Below, piece after piece: positions 54,136 to 64,000 of a stretch of DNA of 64,000 nucleotides. Within the stretch, counting starts at the first letter, position 1; every line of letters starts with the position of its first letter. Location: contig NZ_JAOBQJ010000002.1 in the NCBI RefSeq assembly GCF_026162425.1, positions 248,001-312,000 on the forward strand, written 5' to 3'. The translations under genes and the position numbers were made by a program. The DNA is from Flexivirga meconopsidis (lineage in GTDB: Bacteria; Actinomycetota; Actinomycetes; Actinomycetales; Dermatophilaceae). The notes beneath the pieces are model-generated. The model worked only from the letters and a program-made list of their open reading frames with translations. It was not told the origin of the DNA and searched no databases.

Positions 54136-55587
54136 ATGACCGATCAGGGGACGGATACCGGCGACTTCGACAGCTTCGTGGCTGCCCGCACGCCGGAGTT
54201 GCATCGAACCGGCTATCTGCTGATGGCCGACCAGGAAGCCGCCGAGCAACTCGTCGCCGCGGCGTTGCACCGAATCCGGCGACAGGCCGACGACCTCGGC
54301 CGCGCCGGCGCGCAGACCCGGCTGACGATGGCACGCCTGGCCGCTCCCCTCGACGCGCCGACCTCGACAGCGGCTGGTCTGCCCGGTCTGTCACCCAGGC
54401 AGCGCGCGGTGCTGCTGCTGCGCGTCGTCGATGGCCTCGACTCACGCGCAACGGCCAAGGAACTGCGGCTGCCCAAAGCTGCCGCGATCGCCGCCGAACG
54501 GGCCGCCGCCACCAACCTCGGCCTGAGCGTCGGCGACCCGCAATTGCGTTCGCAGCTGGATGATTTCGCGGAGCGGGCGAGCTGGCCAGACCCGACAGTG
54601 ACGCTGGACGAGGCCGCCCGTAAACGGCCACAAGCCGCACGACCGCGCTGGACGTATGCCGCAGCTCTGGTCGTGATCGTCGCCAGCATCGCGTCGGTGA
54701 CGATCGCGCAGGTCGCACACAACCGGTGGCTGCGCACACCCGCGGGCCTCAACTCCTCGCATGGCACTCACTTCCCGGAGTATGTCCGGGGCTACAAGCT
54801 CGTCGAGGTCCGTGATCTGCGGCCTCGACAGCCGGCGACCGTGCGCCTGCCGAAGGACGAGGCATATGTCGTGGGTTGCCCGGGCGACAGCGACGGCGAG
54901 GCCTTCGGGATGCCAGTCACCATCGACGGCGCGACCGACAACAGCTATACCCAACCGTGCATGCCGCAGCGCGAAACGAATCCAGACTTCTTCTACCTGT
55001 CCAACACGACCGACCTGCCCACCCAGGTCGAGGTCACCTGGCCGTCGGACGGACCCTGGCCGCTGGCGGTCTATCGCAAAGTCCCGTGGGATCAATACCC
55101 AGTCGCGACAAAGGATTTCGACACCAGCCGGCAACTCGGATTCGACGACGCCCAAGTCGCGAACGAGAACGGCCCGGTGAGCCCGCTGCGCACCGGTCCC
55201 AAACTGACTCTGAGCAGCGGCTCCCGGGCGAACGGCAGCTTCACCGCCACCCTGCGGCTGCCGGCGCCGGTCGCCGGCACGCAGCCGTCAGTGACGTGGA
55301 CGCTGCGGGCGACGACCACCGGCCGCTACCGAGTCTCCCTTGCCGGCCGTCCACTCAGCTCCTGCTTCTCCCCGACGGGCGACAGTTGGTGCGAAGTCTT
55401 CGACCGAGTGATCCCGCCGATCGGCGGCAACTCCACGGCGCCGACGGACCAGGACTTGGTGTCCACCAGTGCGCGCACCGCCGAGGTGCGGGTCGACGTC
55501 GAGCACGCGGTCGGCCCGTGGAAGCTGGAGATGCGTTACGACCGTTACAAGGTCGACAAGGACGGCAATCCGGTCGCGCCCAAGTAG
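54136..55587 (+). CDS. Membrane protein with N-terminal ECF-sigma-like domain and extracytoplasmic domain
   Basis: 483 aa. Residues 1 to about 55 resemble ECF sigma region 2 of the SigE type (FDSFVAARTPELHRTGYLLM, ADQEAAEQLVAAALHRIRRQ), and residues about 82-120 resemble region 4 (LSPRQRAVLLLRVVDGLDSR, ATAKELRLPKAAAIAAERAA). One helix follows at about 174-196 (ALVVIVASIASVTIAQVAHN), then a 280-residue beta-rich exterior domain with two Cys pairs. Region 2 lacks the aromatic -10 contacts of active sigmas. It looks like a sigma-derived, membrane-tethered signalling protein. No anti-sigma gene is adjacent. Confidence 0.7.
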   Translation: MTDQGTDTGDFDSFVAARTPELHRTGYLLMADQEAAEQLVAAALHRIRRQADDLGRAGAQTRLTMARLAAPLDAPTSTAAGLPGLSPRQRAVLLLRVVDGLDSRATAKELRLPKAAAIAAERAAATNLGLSVGDPQLRSQLDDFAERASWPDPTVTLDEAARKRPQAARPRWTYAAALVVIVASIASVTIAQVAHNRWLRTPAGLNSSHGTHFPEYVRGYKLVEVRDLRPRQPATVRLPKDEAYVVGCPGDSDGEAFGMPVTIDGATDNSYTQPCMPQRETNPDFFYLSNTTDLPTQVEVTWPSDGPWPLAVYRKVPWDQYPVATKDFDTSRQLGFDDAQVANENGPVSPLRTGPKLTLSSGSRANGSFTATLRLPAPVAGTQPSVTWTLRATTTGRYRVSLAGRPLSSCFSPTGDSWCEVFDRVIPPIGGNSTAPTDQDLVSTSARTAEVRVDVEHAVGPWKLEMRYDRYKVDKDGNPVAPK

Positions 55588-55621
55588 ACCTGGAGTGCGG
55601 CTCGGACCGGCCGGGCAGCGC

Positions 55622-57223
55622 TCAGTCCTTCTTGGCGTCCGGGCCGAGGAACTTCTCAAAACCCTTGGGTAGCTTCAGGTTTGAGAAGTCCTGCTCCTCC
55701 TCGGCGCCGAACGCATTGCCCATCGCCTTCTCGCGCGCGGCGGACGCCTTCTGTGCGGCGGCCTGCTCCTGCTGGGCGCGCTTGGCCGGGTTGCCGCTCT
55801 TGCCCTTCTTCTTCTGCTGCACCTTGCCACGCTTCGGTGCGCCACCTGCCGGCATACCGGGCATCCCCGGCATACCGCCGCCACCGCGGCGCATCTGACG
55901 CATCATCTTCTGGGCCTGGCCGAAGCGCTCCAGCAGCTGGTTGACCTCCGAGACCGTGACCCCGGAACCGCGGGCGATGCGTGCCCGGCGCGAGCCGTTG
56001 ATCTGCTTGGGATGCGTCCGCTCGAACGGCGTCATCGAGTGGACCATCGCCTCGACCCGGTCGAACTCGCGCTCATCGAGGTTGTTCAGCTGATCCTTCA
56101 TGCCCGACATGCCGGGCATCATCCCCATGAGCGCCTTGAGGTTGCCCATCTTCTTGATGGCCGACATCTGCTGGAGGAAGTCGTCGAAGGTGAAATCCTC
56201 CTCCTCCATGAACTTGCGGGCCATCTCCTGGGCCTGCCGCCGGTCGAAGGCCTTCTCGGCCTGCTCGATCAGCGTGAGCACGTCGCCCATGTCGAGGATC
56301 CGCGACGCCATCCGGTCGGGGTGGAAGACCTCGATGTCCTTGGTCTGCTCACCGACCGAGGAGAACATGATCGGCCGGCCGGTGACGGACGCCACCGACA
56401 ATGCGGCACCACCGCGGGCGTCGCCGTCGAGCTTGGACAGCACGACACCGGTGAAGTCGACGCCCTTCTGGAAGGCCAGCGCGGTCTCGATCGCGGCCTG
56501 ACCGATCATCGCGTCGATCACGAACAGCACCTCGTCCGGCTGGATCGCCGCACGGATGTCGGCGGCCTGCTGCATGAGGTTCTCGTCGACCGCGAGCCGG
56601 CCGGCGGTGTCGACGATGACCACGTCGTACTGGCGCACCTTCGCTTGGCCGACACCGGCCTGCGCGACCCACACCGGGTCGCCGTAGGACTGGGTGCCCT
56701 CCTCGGTGGCCGCGTCGTGACCGCCTTCGTTGCCGCGCTCGGGTGCGAAGCACGGCACGCCGGCGCGTTCGGCGACGACCTCGAGCTGCCGCACCGCGTT
56801 AGGACGTTGCAGGTCGGCGGCGACCAGCACCGGGAAGTGGCCCTTGTCTCGCAGCAGTCGCGCCAGCTTGCCGGCGAAGGTGGTCTTACCCGAACCCTGC
56901 AAGCCGGCCAGCATGATCACGGTCGGGGGCCGCTTGGCCAGCTGCAGCTCCCGGGTCTGGCCGCCGAGGATCTCGATGAGCTCCTCGTTGACGATCTTGA
57001 CGACCTGCTGGCCGGGGTTGAGCGCCGCGCTCACCTCGGCGCCGAGCGCGCGCTCCCGGATCCGGCCGGTGAACTCGCGCACCACCGGGGTCGCGACGTC
57101 GGCGTCGATCAACGCCATCCGGATGTCCCGGATGGTGGAGTTGATGTCGGACTCGGTGAGGCGGCCCTTGCCCCGGAGGTTCTTGAAGGTCGACGTCAGG
57201 CGGTCGGACAGCGAATTGAACAC
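55622..57223 (-). CDS. ffh: Signal recognition particle protein Ffh
   Basis: 533 aa from a GTG at 57221-57223 (VFNSLSDRLTSTFKNLRGKG). NG domain: LAGLQGSGKTTFAGKLARLL (G1), ADLQRPNAVRQLEVVAERAG, VIVDTAGRLAVDENLM, LSKLDGDARGGAALSVASVT. The Met-rich M domain (LKALMGMMPGMSGMKDQLNN, SRRARIARGSGVTVSEVNQL, MMRQMRRGGGGMPGMPGMPA) binds 4.5S RNA and signal sequences. A Lys/Gln/Ala-rich tail is present. The FtsY receptor gene is at the far end of the window. glnD lies 10 bp upstream on the same strand. Confidence 0.97.
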   Translation of the reverse strand: MFNSLSDRLTSTFKNLRGKGRLTESDINSTIRDIRMALIDADVATPVVREFTGRIRERALGAEVSAALNPGQQVVKIVNEELIEILGGQTRELQLAKRPPTVIMLAGLQGSGKTTFAGKLARLLRDKGHFPVLVAADLQRPNAVRQLEVVAERAGVPCFAPERGNEGGHDAATEEGTQSYGDPVWVAQAGVGQAKVRQYDVVIVDTAGRLAVDENLMQQAADIRAAIQPDEVLFVIDAMIGQAAIETALAFQKGVDFTGVVLSKLDGDARGGAALSVASVTGRPIMFSSVGEQTKDIEVFHPDRMASRILDMGDVLTLIEQAEKAFDRRQAQEMARKFMEEEDFTFDDFLQQMSAIKKMGNLKALMGMMPGMSGMKDQLNNLDEREFDRVEAMVHSMTPFERTHPKQINGSRRARIARGSGVTVSEVNQLLERFGQAQKMMRQMRRGGGGMPGMPGMPAGGAPKRGKVQQKKKGKSGNPAKRAQQEQAAAQKASAAREKAMGNAFGAEEEQDFSNLKLPKGFEKFLGPDAKKD

Positions 57224-57233
57224 GCCTGCAAGG

Positions 57234-59615
57234 TTAACCCGGCGACCGGGGCGCTCCGTCACACGCGTCGATCAGCGCGGCGATCACCTGCGCGACCTGC
57301 GGTGGTGCCACCGGCCGGTCGCCCGAAGCAGTGACATAGAAGGTGTCGAGGGTCTGCCCGGCATACGTCGCGACGTGCGCCGACCGCACGGCAAGCGAGT
57401 GCCGCGCGAAGGTGATGCCGATCTCCCGCAGCAGAACAGGGCGGTCCTGCGCGCGCACCTCGATCACCGTCGCCAGCTCCGACGCACCGGGTATGACGGT
57501 GGCCCGCGTCGGCGGCGCGCCCACCTCAGGCGCACTCCGGCGCCGCCGCTCCAGCGCCCGCAGCGGGCTGCGGTCCCCACCGGCCAGCTGCGTCAGTCCA
57601 CGCTGCAGCTCCTGCGCGCGCGGGAGATCACCCGCCGGCGCTTCGACGTCCCACGTGTTGATCGCGACGTCGTCGACCGTGCGCACCCGCGCGGTCCGCA
57701 CTACCAACCCGTCGGCGGCAAGCAGGCCCGCGGTGTCGGCGAACAGGCCCAGCCGGTCGCGGTCGGCGATCTCGACCCGCGCCCCGCTCGGTGTCGCCTC
57801 GACCGTGACGTGCGGCTGGCCCATCGCCAGGTCGCGCAACAGCTCGGGCGGGAGTGGTTCGGCCGGACCCGCCGCCACGGAGGGGTCGACGGGAGTGGGC
57901 AGGCGGCGTCCGGCGAGCGCGCGCCGGCCCTGCGCGGTCAGCTCGTCGACCAAACCCGCCCGCCAGCTGGTCCAAGCCTTCGGGCCGGCCGAGATCGCGT
58001 CCGCCTCGGTCAGGGCGCGCAGCAGGTCCAGCACGTCGGGACGTTCCTCGACCGCGCCGACGAGCGCGGCGACCGTGCGGGGGTCGTGCGGGTCGCGCCG
58101 GGTCGCGAGGTCAACCAGCGTGAGATGTTCGCGAACGAGCAGCTCGACCACGTCGACGTCCTCGGAGCCAAAACCCATGCGCCGCAACATGTTCGCCGCG
58201 ACCGGCGCACCCTCGACGGCATGGTCGTGCACGCCCGCGATCTTGCCGATGTCGTGCAGCAACGCTGCCAGCAAGAGCAGATCCGGCCGCTCGACGTCGC
58301 CCCGCAGGCGACAGGCCTCGACCACCGACTCCACGATGTGCCGGTCGACCGTATGACGGTGCACCGCGTTGCGCTGCGGGCGGCTGCGCACCGCGCCCCA
58401 CTCGGGCAGCCAGCGACCGATCACCCCCGCCTGGTCGAGGGTCTCCCACACGTGCACCAGGCCAGGACCGGTCGCGAGCAGGTCGACGAACGCGTCGCGG
58501 ATCTCCGCCGGCCACGGCGCCGGCAACGGCTGCAGGTCACGGGTCAGGTTTGCGACCGTGGTGGGTGCGAGCGGCAGACCGCGGCGCGCAGCCAACCGGG
58601 CGGCCCGCAGCAGCAACAGCGGACCACCGAGACCGGTCGACTTCGGGCCGAGCACCACCTCGCCGTCGTGCTCATAGAGGCCGTAGCCGAGCGGCGAGAG
58701 CACCGGCCGGCGCGGGCCGACGCGCAGCGTGCGAGCGCGTTGTGACTGACCGGCGCGACGCATCGTGCCGTCCAACGCGAAGGAGATGGTGCGCGCCGCC
58801 TGCACCACGCCGGTGAGCAGCGCGTCCGAATCCGGTTGCCCGAGGAGGGCGGCCACCGCGTCCTGGTCCTCGCGGCCGAGCCGGTCGCGACCGCGGCCGG
58901 TCACCACGTGCAGCGCGTCGCGCACGTCGAGCAGCTCTCCATAGGCGGCATCCACCGCGCCGTGCGGGCGGTCGGTGAGCCAGGCCGCGGTGAGCGCGCG
59001 CAGCACGGCCATGTCGCGCAGCCCTCCCCCGCCCTCCTTGAGGTCGGGCTCGATCTCGCTGACCAGGTCGCCGTGGCGGTCGTGCCGCACCCGGAGGCTG
59101 TCGAAGAGTTCGGGCAGTCGCTTGCGGGCGTTGGCGCGCCAGTCGTGCGCGATGCTCTGCCGGACCCCGGCGACGAGCACGTCGTCACCGGCGAGGAGTT
59201 CGAGGTCGAGCATGCCGACCGCGGCCGCCAGATCGCCCGAAGCCACCGACCGGCACTCGCCGAGCGTGCGCACGCTGTGGTCCAGCCGCACCCCGGCGTC
59301 CCACAGCGGATACCAGATGCGGTCGGCGAGCTCGGTGACGGCCGAGCCTGACAACGACCGTCCGTCGTGCACCAGCACCAGGTCGTAGTCGGACAACGGG
59401 CCGCCGTCGCCGCGTGCGAGGCTGCCGACCGCAGCAAGCGCAACCCCTCCGGTGCGACTGCCGAGCGGCGCCGTGGCCCCCGACCAGAGCTGCCCCAACC
59501 ACGCCTTGTTGTATGACGCGAGCCGCTCCCGCCGCACCGCGCCCGCACCGGGTTTGGTGAAATCGCGGGTGCCGGCGAGGCCGAGTCGCTCCTGGTCGAC
59601 CGCCGCAATCGTCAT
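57234..59615 (-). CDS. glnD: [Protein-PII] uridylyl/adenylyltransferase GlnD
   Basis: 793 aa from ATG 59613-59615; a TTG at 59642 would add nine residues. N-terminal nucleotidyltransferase with GSLARGDGGPLSDYDLVLVH; linker; HD domain LLLAALLHDIGKIAGVHDHA; two C-terminal ACT domains (VEIADRDRLGLFADTAGLLA, VRAQDRPVLLREIGITFARH) that sense glutamine. In actinobacteria GlnD adenylylates PII (GlnK) at Tyr51. The operon amtB-glnB-glnD is the standard actinobacterial arrangement, here separated from glnB by a repeat-filled gap. Confidence 0.95.
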   Translation of the reverse strand: MTIAAVDQERLGLAGTRDFTKPGAGAVRRERLASYNKAWLGQLWSGATAPLGSRTGGVALAAVGSLARGDGGPLSDYDLVLVHDGRSLSGSAVTELADRIWYPLWDAGVRLDHSVRTLGECRSVASGDLAAAVGMLDLELLAGDDVLVAGVRQSIAHDWRANARKRLPELFDSLRVRHDRHGDLVSEIEPDLKEGGGGLRDMAVLRALTAAWLTDRPHGAVDAAYGELLDVRDALHVVTGRGRDRLGREDQDAVAALLGQPDSDALLTGVVQAARTISFALDGTMRRAGQSQRARTLRVGPRRPVLSPLGYGLYEHDGEVVLGPKSTGLGGPLLLLRAARLAARRGLPLAPTTVANLTRDLQPLPAPWPAEIRDAFVDLLATGPGLVHVWETLDQAGVIGRWLPEWGAVRSRPQRNAVHRHTVDRHIVESVVEACRLRGDVERPDLLLLAALLHDIGKIAGVHDHAVEGAPVAANMLRRMGFGSEDVDVVELLVREHLTLVDLATRRDPHDPRTVAALVGAVEERPDVLDLLRALTEADAISAGPKAWTSWRAGLVDELTAQGRRALAGRRLPTPVDPSVAAGPAEPLPPELLRDLAMGQPHVTVEATPSGARVEIADRDRLGLFADTAGLLAADGLVVRTARVRTVDDVAINTWDVEAPAGDLPRAQELQRGLTQLAGGDRSPLRALERRRRSAPEVGAPPTRATVIPGASELATVIEVRAQDRPVLLREIGITFARHSLAVRSAHVATYAGQTLDTFYVTASGDRPVAPPQVAQVIAALIDACDGAPRSPG

Positions 59616-59647
59616 ACCCCGCAACCCCTTTCGTGTGGCCAAAGTGC

Positions 59648-61520
<1,873 letters not shown>

Positions 61521-61544
61521 GGCGAAATACTTTGGGCCCGCGCG

Positions 61545-61572
61545 GTTTCGGCGGTGTCGCACGTTGTGTTAC
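61545..61572. promoter_or_regulatory. Putative GlnR box upstream of amtB
   Basis: GTTTC-GGCGGT-GTCGC (61545-61560) matches the actinobacterial GlnR consensus (GTTTC-N6-GTNAC on this strand) at 9 of the defined bases with one mismatch, and GTTAC follows at 61568-61572. Its position 25-52 bp upstream of amtB fits nitrogen-starvation activation. Proposed by eye only. Confidence 0.4.
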
Positions 61573-61649
61573 GAGCATGTTGCATCGGGCGCCGAGCGGT
61601 TAACGGTTCATTACCCGGACCGGAGGTCTCGTCATACGAGACGCGCATA

Positions 61650-62540
61650 ATGAGTTGTATGACGCCGCTTCGCACCCTGCACGACACGGTGCGGCACCGG
61701 GCGGCCCTTGAGTTGCGGCAGCGGGTGGCCGGCGAGGACGCACAGCGCAGAGCCGACGGCATCTGGGGAAAGCGCGGGGAGCGGTGGTTCACCCCGGCCG
61801 ACCCGATCTGGCGGGTGCACCTGGACGCGTCGATGTTCGTCGGCGGCATCCGGGCGCTGCTGTTGCAGTCGCTGCACCCGCTCGCGATGGCCGGCGTCGA
61901 CCAGCACTCGAGTTATCGCGACGATCCGTGGGGCCGGTTGCAGCAGACCAGCAACTTCATTTCCACGACCACCTTCGGCACAGTCCCGGACGCCGAGCGG
62001 CTGCTCGCCAGGGTGCGTGGCATCCACCGGCGGGTGCACGGCGAATTGGACGGTGTGCCCTATCGCGCGGACGACCCGGCGCTGCTGGCGTGGGTGCACG
62101 CCGCGGAGGCCGACAGCTTCCTCACCTGCTACCGAGCCTTCGGCGGCGGCACTCTGACCGACGTCGAGGCCGACCGTTACGTCGCGCAGATCGGGTCGGT
62201 GTCGAGCCGCCTCGGGTTCGCGGGCGCGCCTGCCTCGGTCGCCGAACTGCGCGCGGCGCTCGCGTCATACCGCCCGCAGCTGCGGGCGACCCCGGCGGCC
62301 CGGGCGGCGTTGCGGTTCATCGTCTTCGAGCCGCCGCTGCCGGTCGCCGCGCGGCCGGGTTACCTCAGCCTGGTCGCGGGTGCGATCGGCACCCTGCCCG
62401 GTTACGCCCGGCGGATGCTCGGCGTGCGCTTGCCACCGGGCGGCGCGCTCGCGCTGCGCGGCACCGGCGCGTTCGGCGCCGGCGCGGTGCGCTGGATGTT
62501 GTCCGACCCCCAAGTCCAGCGCGACCGCCGCGTCACCTGA
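61650..62540 (+). CDS. DUF2236 (oxygenase MpaB-like) protein
   Basis: 296 aa from ATG 61650; ATG 61659 is an alternative. Helical DUF2236 features: WFTPADPIWRVHLDASMFVG, LLQSLHPLAMAGVDQHSSYR (His-rich), RGIHRRVHGELDGVPYRADD and LLAWVHAAEADSFLTCYRAF. The family includes the haem-dependent latex-clearing and MpaB-type oxygenases; the substrate here is unknown. The start codons are bracketed by an inverted pair of the genome-wide motif (61630-61637 and 61658-61665). It contains a Gly/Ala-rich C-terminus. Confidence 0.85.
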   Translation: MSCMTPLRTLHDTVRHRAALELRQRVAGEDAQRRADGIWGKRGERWFTPADPIWRVHLDASMFVGGIRALLLQSLHPLAMAGVDQHSSYRDDPWGRLQQTSNFISTTTFGTVPDAERLLARVRGIHRRVHGELDGVPYRADDPALLAWVHAAEADSFLTCYRAFGGGTLTDVEADRYVAQIGSVSSRLGFAGAPASVAELRAALASYRPQLRATPAARAALRFIVFEPPLPVAARPGYLSLVAGAIGTLPGYARRMLGVRLPPGGALALRGTGAFGAGAVRWMLSDPQVQRDRRVT

Positions 62541-62650
62541 GCTGGTTGAGTAGGCGGCGCCGGCGCGCTGGTTGAGTAGGCGGCGCCGGCGCGCTTGCTC
62601 GCCGGCGCCGCCGTATCGAAACCAGCGATCAGCCGCCGTACCGAAACCAG
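62541..62650. repeat. Tandem and dispersed repeats between DUF2236 and ftsY (family B)
   Basis: GCTGGTTGAGTAGGCGGCGC is the start of a 26-bp unit present twice in tandem (62541-62566, 62567-62592). It is followed by CGTATCGAAACCAGC and a variant, CGTACCGAAACCAGC. These ends are the reverse complement of the GGTTTCGATACG ... CTACTCAACCAGC unit at 59697-59742. The element lies between convergent genes and may form a hairpin terminator (CGCCGGCGC cores). Confidence 0.7.
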
Positions 62651-62668
62651 CGACCAGCACCAACCAGC

Positions 62669-63967
62669 TCAGTCCAGCACCGCGTCCACGAACGCCTTCG
62701 GGTCGAACGGCGCCAGGTCGTCCGGGCCCTCGCCGAGCCCGACGAGCTTGACCGGCACCCCGAGCTCGCGCTGCACGAGCACCACGATGCCGCCCTTGGC
62801 GGTGCCGTCGAGCTTGGTGAGCGCGACACCGGTGATGTCCACCGCCTGGGCGAAGATCTCGGCCTGGCGCATGCCGTTCTGGCCGGTGGTCGCATCGAGC
62901 ACCAGCAGGCACTCGTCGATCGGGCTCTGCTTCTCGATGACTCGCTTGACCTTGGCGAGCTCGTCCATCAGTCCGACCTTGTTGTGCAACCGGCCGGCAG
63001 TGTCGACGATGACCACGTCGACCTCGCCGTCCTGGCCCTCCTTGACCGCGTCGAAGGCGACCGCCGCAGGGTCGGCGCCCTCCTTGTCAGAGCGCACCGT
63101 CGGCACCCCGACCCGCCCACCCCAGGTCTCGAGCTGGTCGGCGGCGGCGGCACGGAAGGTGTCCGCCGCGCCGAGCACGACGTCCTTGTCCTCGGCGACC
63201 AGCACGCGTGCCAGCTTGCCGACGGTCGTGGTCTTGCCGGTGCCGTTGACCCCGACGACCATCACGACGGCCGGCCGGTCGCCGACGCGTGACGCGGCGA
63301 TCCGGCGGTCCATGTCGGGATTGACCTGGGCCAGCAGCTCCTCGTGCAGCCACTGCTCCAGCTGATCGGCCGTCGGCGAACCCTCAACCTGCACTCGACG
63401 TTTCAACCCGTCGACGATCTCCGTGGTGGCCTCGACGCCGAGGTCGGCACCGAGCAGAGTGTCCTCGACCTCTTCCCAGACGGCCTCGTCCAGCTTGTCA
63501 CCGGACAGCACGGTGAGCAGGCCCTTGCCCATCGCGCTGTTGGAGCGGGCCAGCCGCGAGCGCAGCTTGGTCATCCGCCCGCGCGCCGACTCGGGGCGTT
63601 CGACCTCCGGCTCGGCGGGCGCCGGCGCCGGAGCGGCGGGCGGCGCAGTGGTCTCGACGGTGTCCGCCGGGGTGGGCTGCGCCGGCGGGGTCTCGGGTTC
63701 GACGACCGGCGGCTGCGGCTCGCGCTCCGCAGGCTTCGGCGGGGCGGGCGTGCCGCCCTTGCTGGTGTCGATCGTGGCGGTCGAACTCGGCTTGTAGGTA
63801 TTGGCCGTACGGGTCTTGGCTTCACGCGCCGGCGGCGGCGGGGTGACCGGCGGGGCCGCCTTGCGGCCGCGACCCCGCACCAGGCCGACGACGAGTCCGA
63901 GACCGCCGAGTACGACGACGGTTATGACGAGAAGGATCTCCCAGAGCGCATCCACGCCCCACATCAT
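62669..63967 (-). CDS. ftsY: Signal recognition particle receptor FtsY
   Basis: 432 aa; two adjacent ATGs at 63967 and 63964. Unlike E. coli FtsY it begins with a membrane helix (LWEILLVITVVVLGGLGLVV), then a Pro/Ala/Glu-rich acidic linker and the NG domain: VVGVNGTGKTTTVGKLARVL, AADTFRAAAADQLETWGGRV, VIVDTAGRLHNKVGLMDELA, LTKLDGTAKGGIVVLVQREL, VGLGEGPDDLAPFDPKAFVD. It docks SRP-ribosome complexes at the membrane, pairing with Ffh encoded at 55.6 kb. Confidence 0.97.
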   Translation of the reverse strand: MMWGVDALWEILLVITVVVLGGLGLVVGLVRGRGRKAAPPVTPPPPAREAKTRTANTYKPSSTATIDTSKGGTPAPPKPAEREPQPPVVEPETPPAQPTPADTVETTAPPAAPAPAPAEPEVERPESARGRMTKLRSRLARSNSAMGKGLLTVLSGDKLDEAVWEEVEDTLLGADLGVEATTEIVDGLKRRVQVEGSPTADQLEQWLHEELLAQVNPDMDRRIAASRVGDRPAVVMVVGVNGTGKTTTVGKLARVLVAEDKDVVLGAADTFRAAAADQLETWGGRVGVPTVRSDKEGADPAAVAFDAVKEGQDGEVDVVIVDTAGRLHNKVGLMDELAKVKRVIEKQSPIDECLLVLDATTGQNGMRQAEIFAQAVDITGVALTKLDGTAKGGIVVLVQRELGVPVKLVGLGEGPDDLAPFDPKAFVDAVLD

Positions 63968-63975
63968 GACAAACC

Positions 63976-64000
63976 CTCACCGACGATCGCTGTCGGTGAG
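63976..64000. terminator. Hairpin at the window edge upstream of ftsY
   Basis: CTCACCGAC (63976-63984) pairs perfectly with GTCGGTGAG (63992-64000) around GATCGCT. It lies 9 bp before the ftsY start on the minus strand and is probably the terminator of the gene beyond the window, or an element in the ftsY leader. Confidence 0.5.

Overview
The window is high-GC chromosomal DNA of an actinobacterium. Gene order and protein content point to the Micrococcales, possibly near Dermacoccaceae or Intrasporangiaceae; the family is an inference, the phylum is not. The backbone is the conserved actinobacterial run rpsB / M23 peptidase / xerC / dprA / comM / yraN / DUF2469 / rnhB / lepB / rplS / trmD / rimM / khpA / rpsP / ffh / glnD / glnB / amtB / ftsY. 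Most of it is on the minus strand, with GTGA or ATGA stop-start overlaps. I found no tRNA, rRNA, CRISPR array or transposase.

Layout. 1-14.7 kb: rpsB (partial), an aminotransferase, two DUF3152 paralogues (one without its metal-site histidines), an M23 peptidase, xerC, dprA, comM, yraN, a LysR/aldo-keto reductase pair, DUF2469, rnhB, three tandem signal peptidases (the middle one frameshifted) and rplS. 14.8-22.6 kb: an amino-sugar-type ABC importer, a DUF5107 protein, and an EamA transporter divergent from a MocR regulator. 22.6-24.3 kb: trmD fused to a GNAT domain, then rimM. 24.3-30.0 kb: nagA, a SIS protein, a ROK kinase, a PfkB kinase, a class II aldolase and a DeoR regulator, which together fit N-acetylgalactosamine/N-acetylglucosamine breakdown. 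30.1-31.1 kb: khpA and an extended rpsP. The two sugar clusters split what is normally one rpsP-rimM-trmD-rplS operon.

31.3-36 kb: a lipoprotein serpin and a glycine-betaine-type ABC importer. 36.0-38.3 kb: a small foreign-looking island between two 83-bp direct repeats that carry the betaine-operon terminator. 38.4-41.9 kb: a four-domain ABC exporter. 42-46.8 kb: a RamB-like regulator divergent from the glyoxylate-shunt genes aceA and aceB. 47-55.6 kb: a Na+/H+ antiporter, TetR, an MFS exporter, an agmatine deiminase-type enzyme, a GNAT protein, an amidohydrolase, and an ECF-sigma-like membrane protein. 55.6-64 kb: ffh, glnD-glnB-amtB (nitrogen control), a DUF2236 protein and ftsY.

The most unusual signal is not a gene. 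The octamer GTATGNCG occurs 93 times by my hand count (both strands, no strong orientation bias), against roughly six expected from composition. Of about 101 GTATG pentamers in the window, 93 are followed by NCG. The motif forces rare ATA codons into coding sequence, forms the stem of the rpsP-khpA terminator, and largely fails inside the putative foreign island. It behaves like a DNA-uptake or other genome-wide signal sequence. All counts are by eye and need a script.
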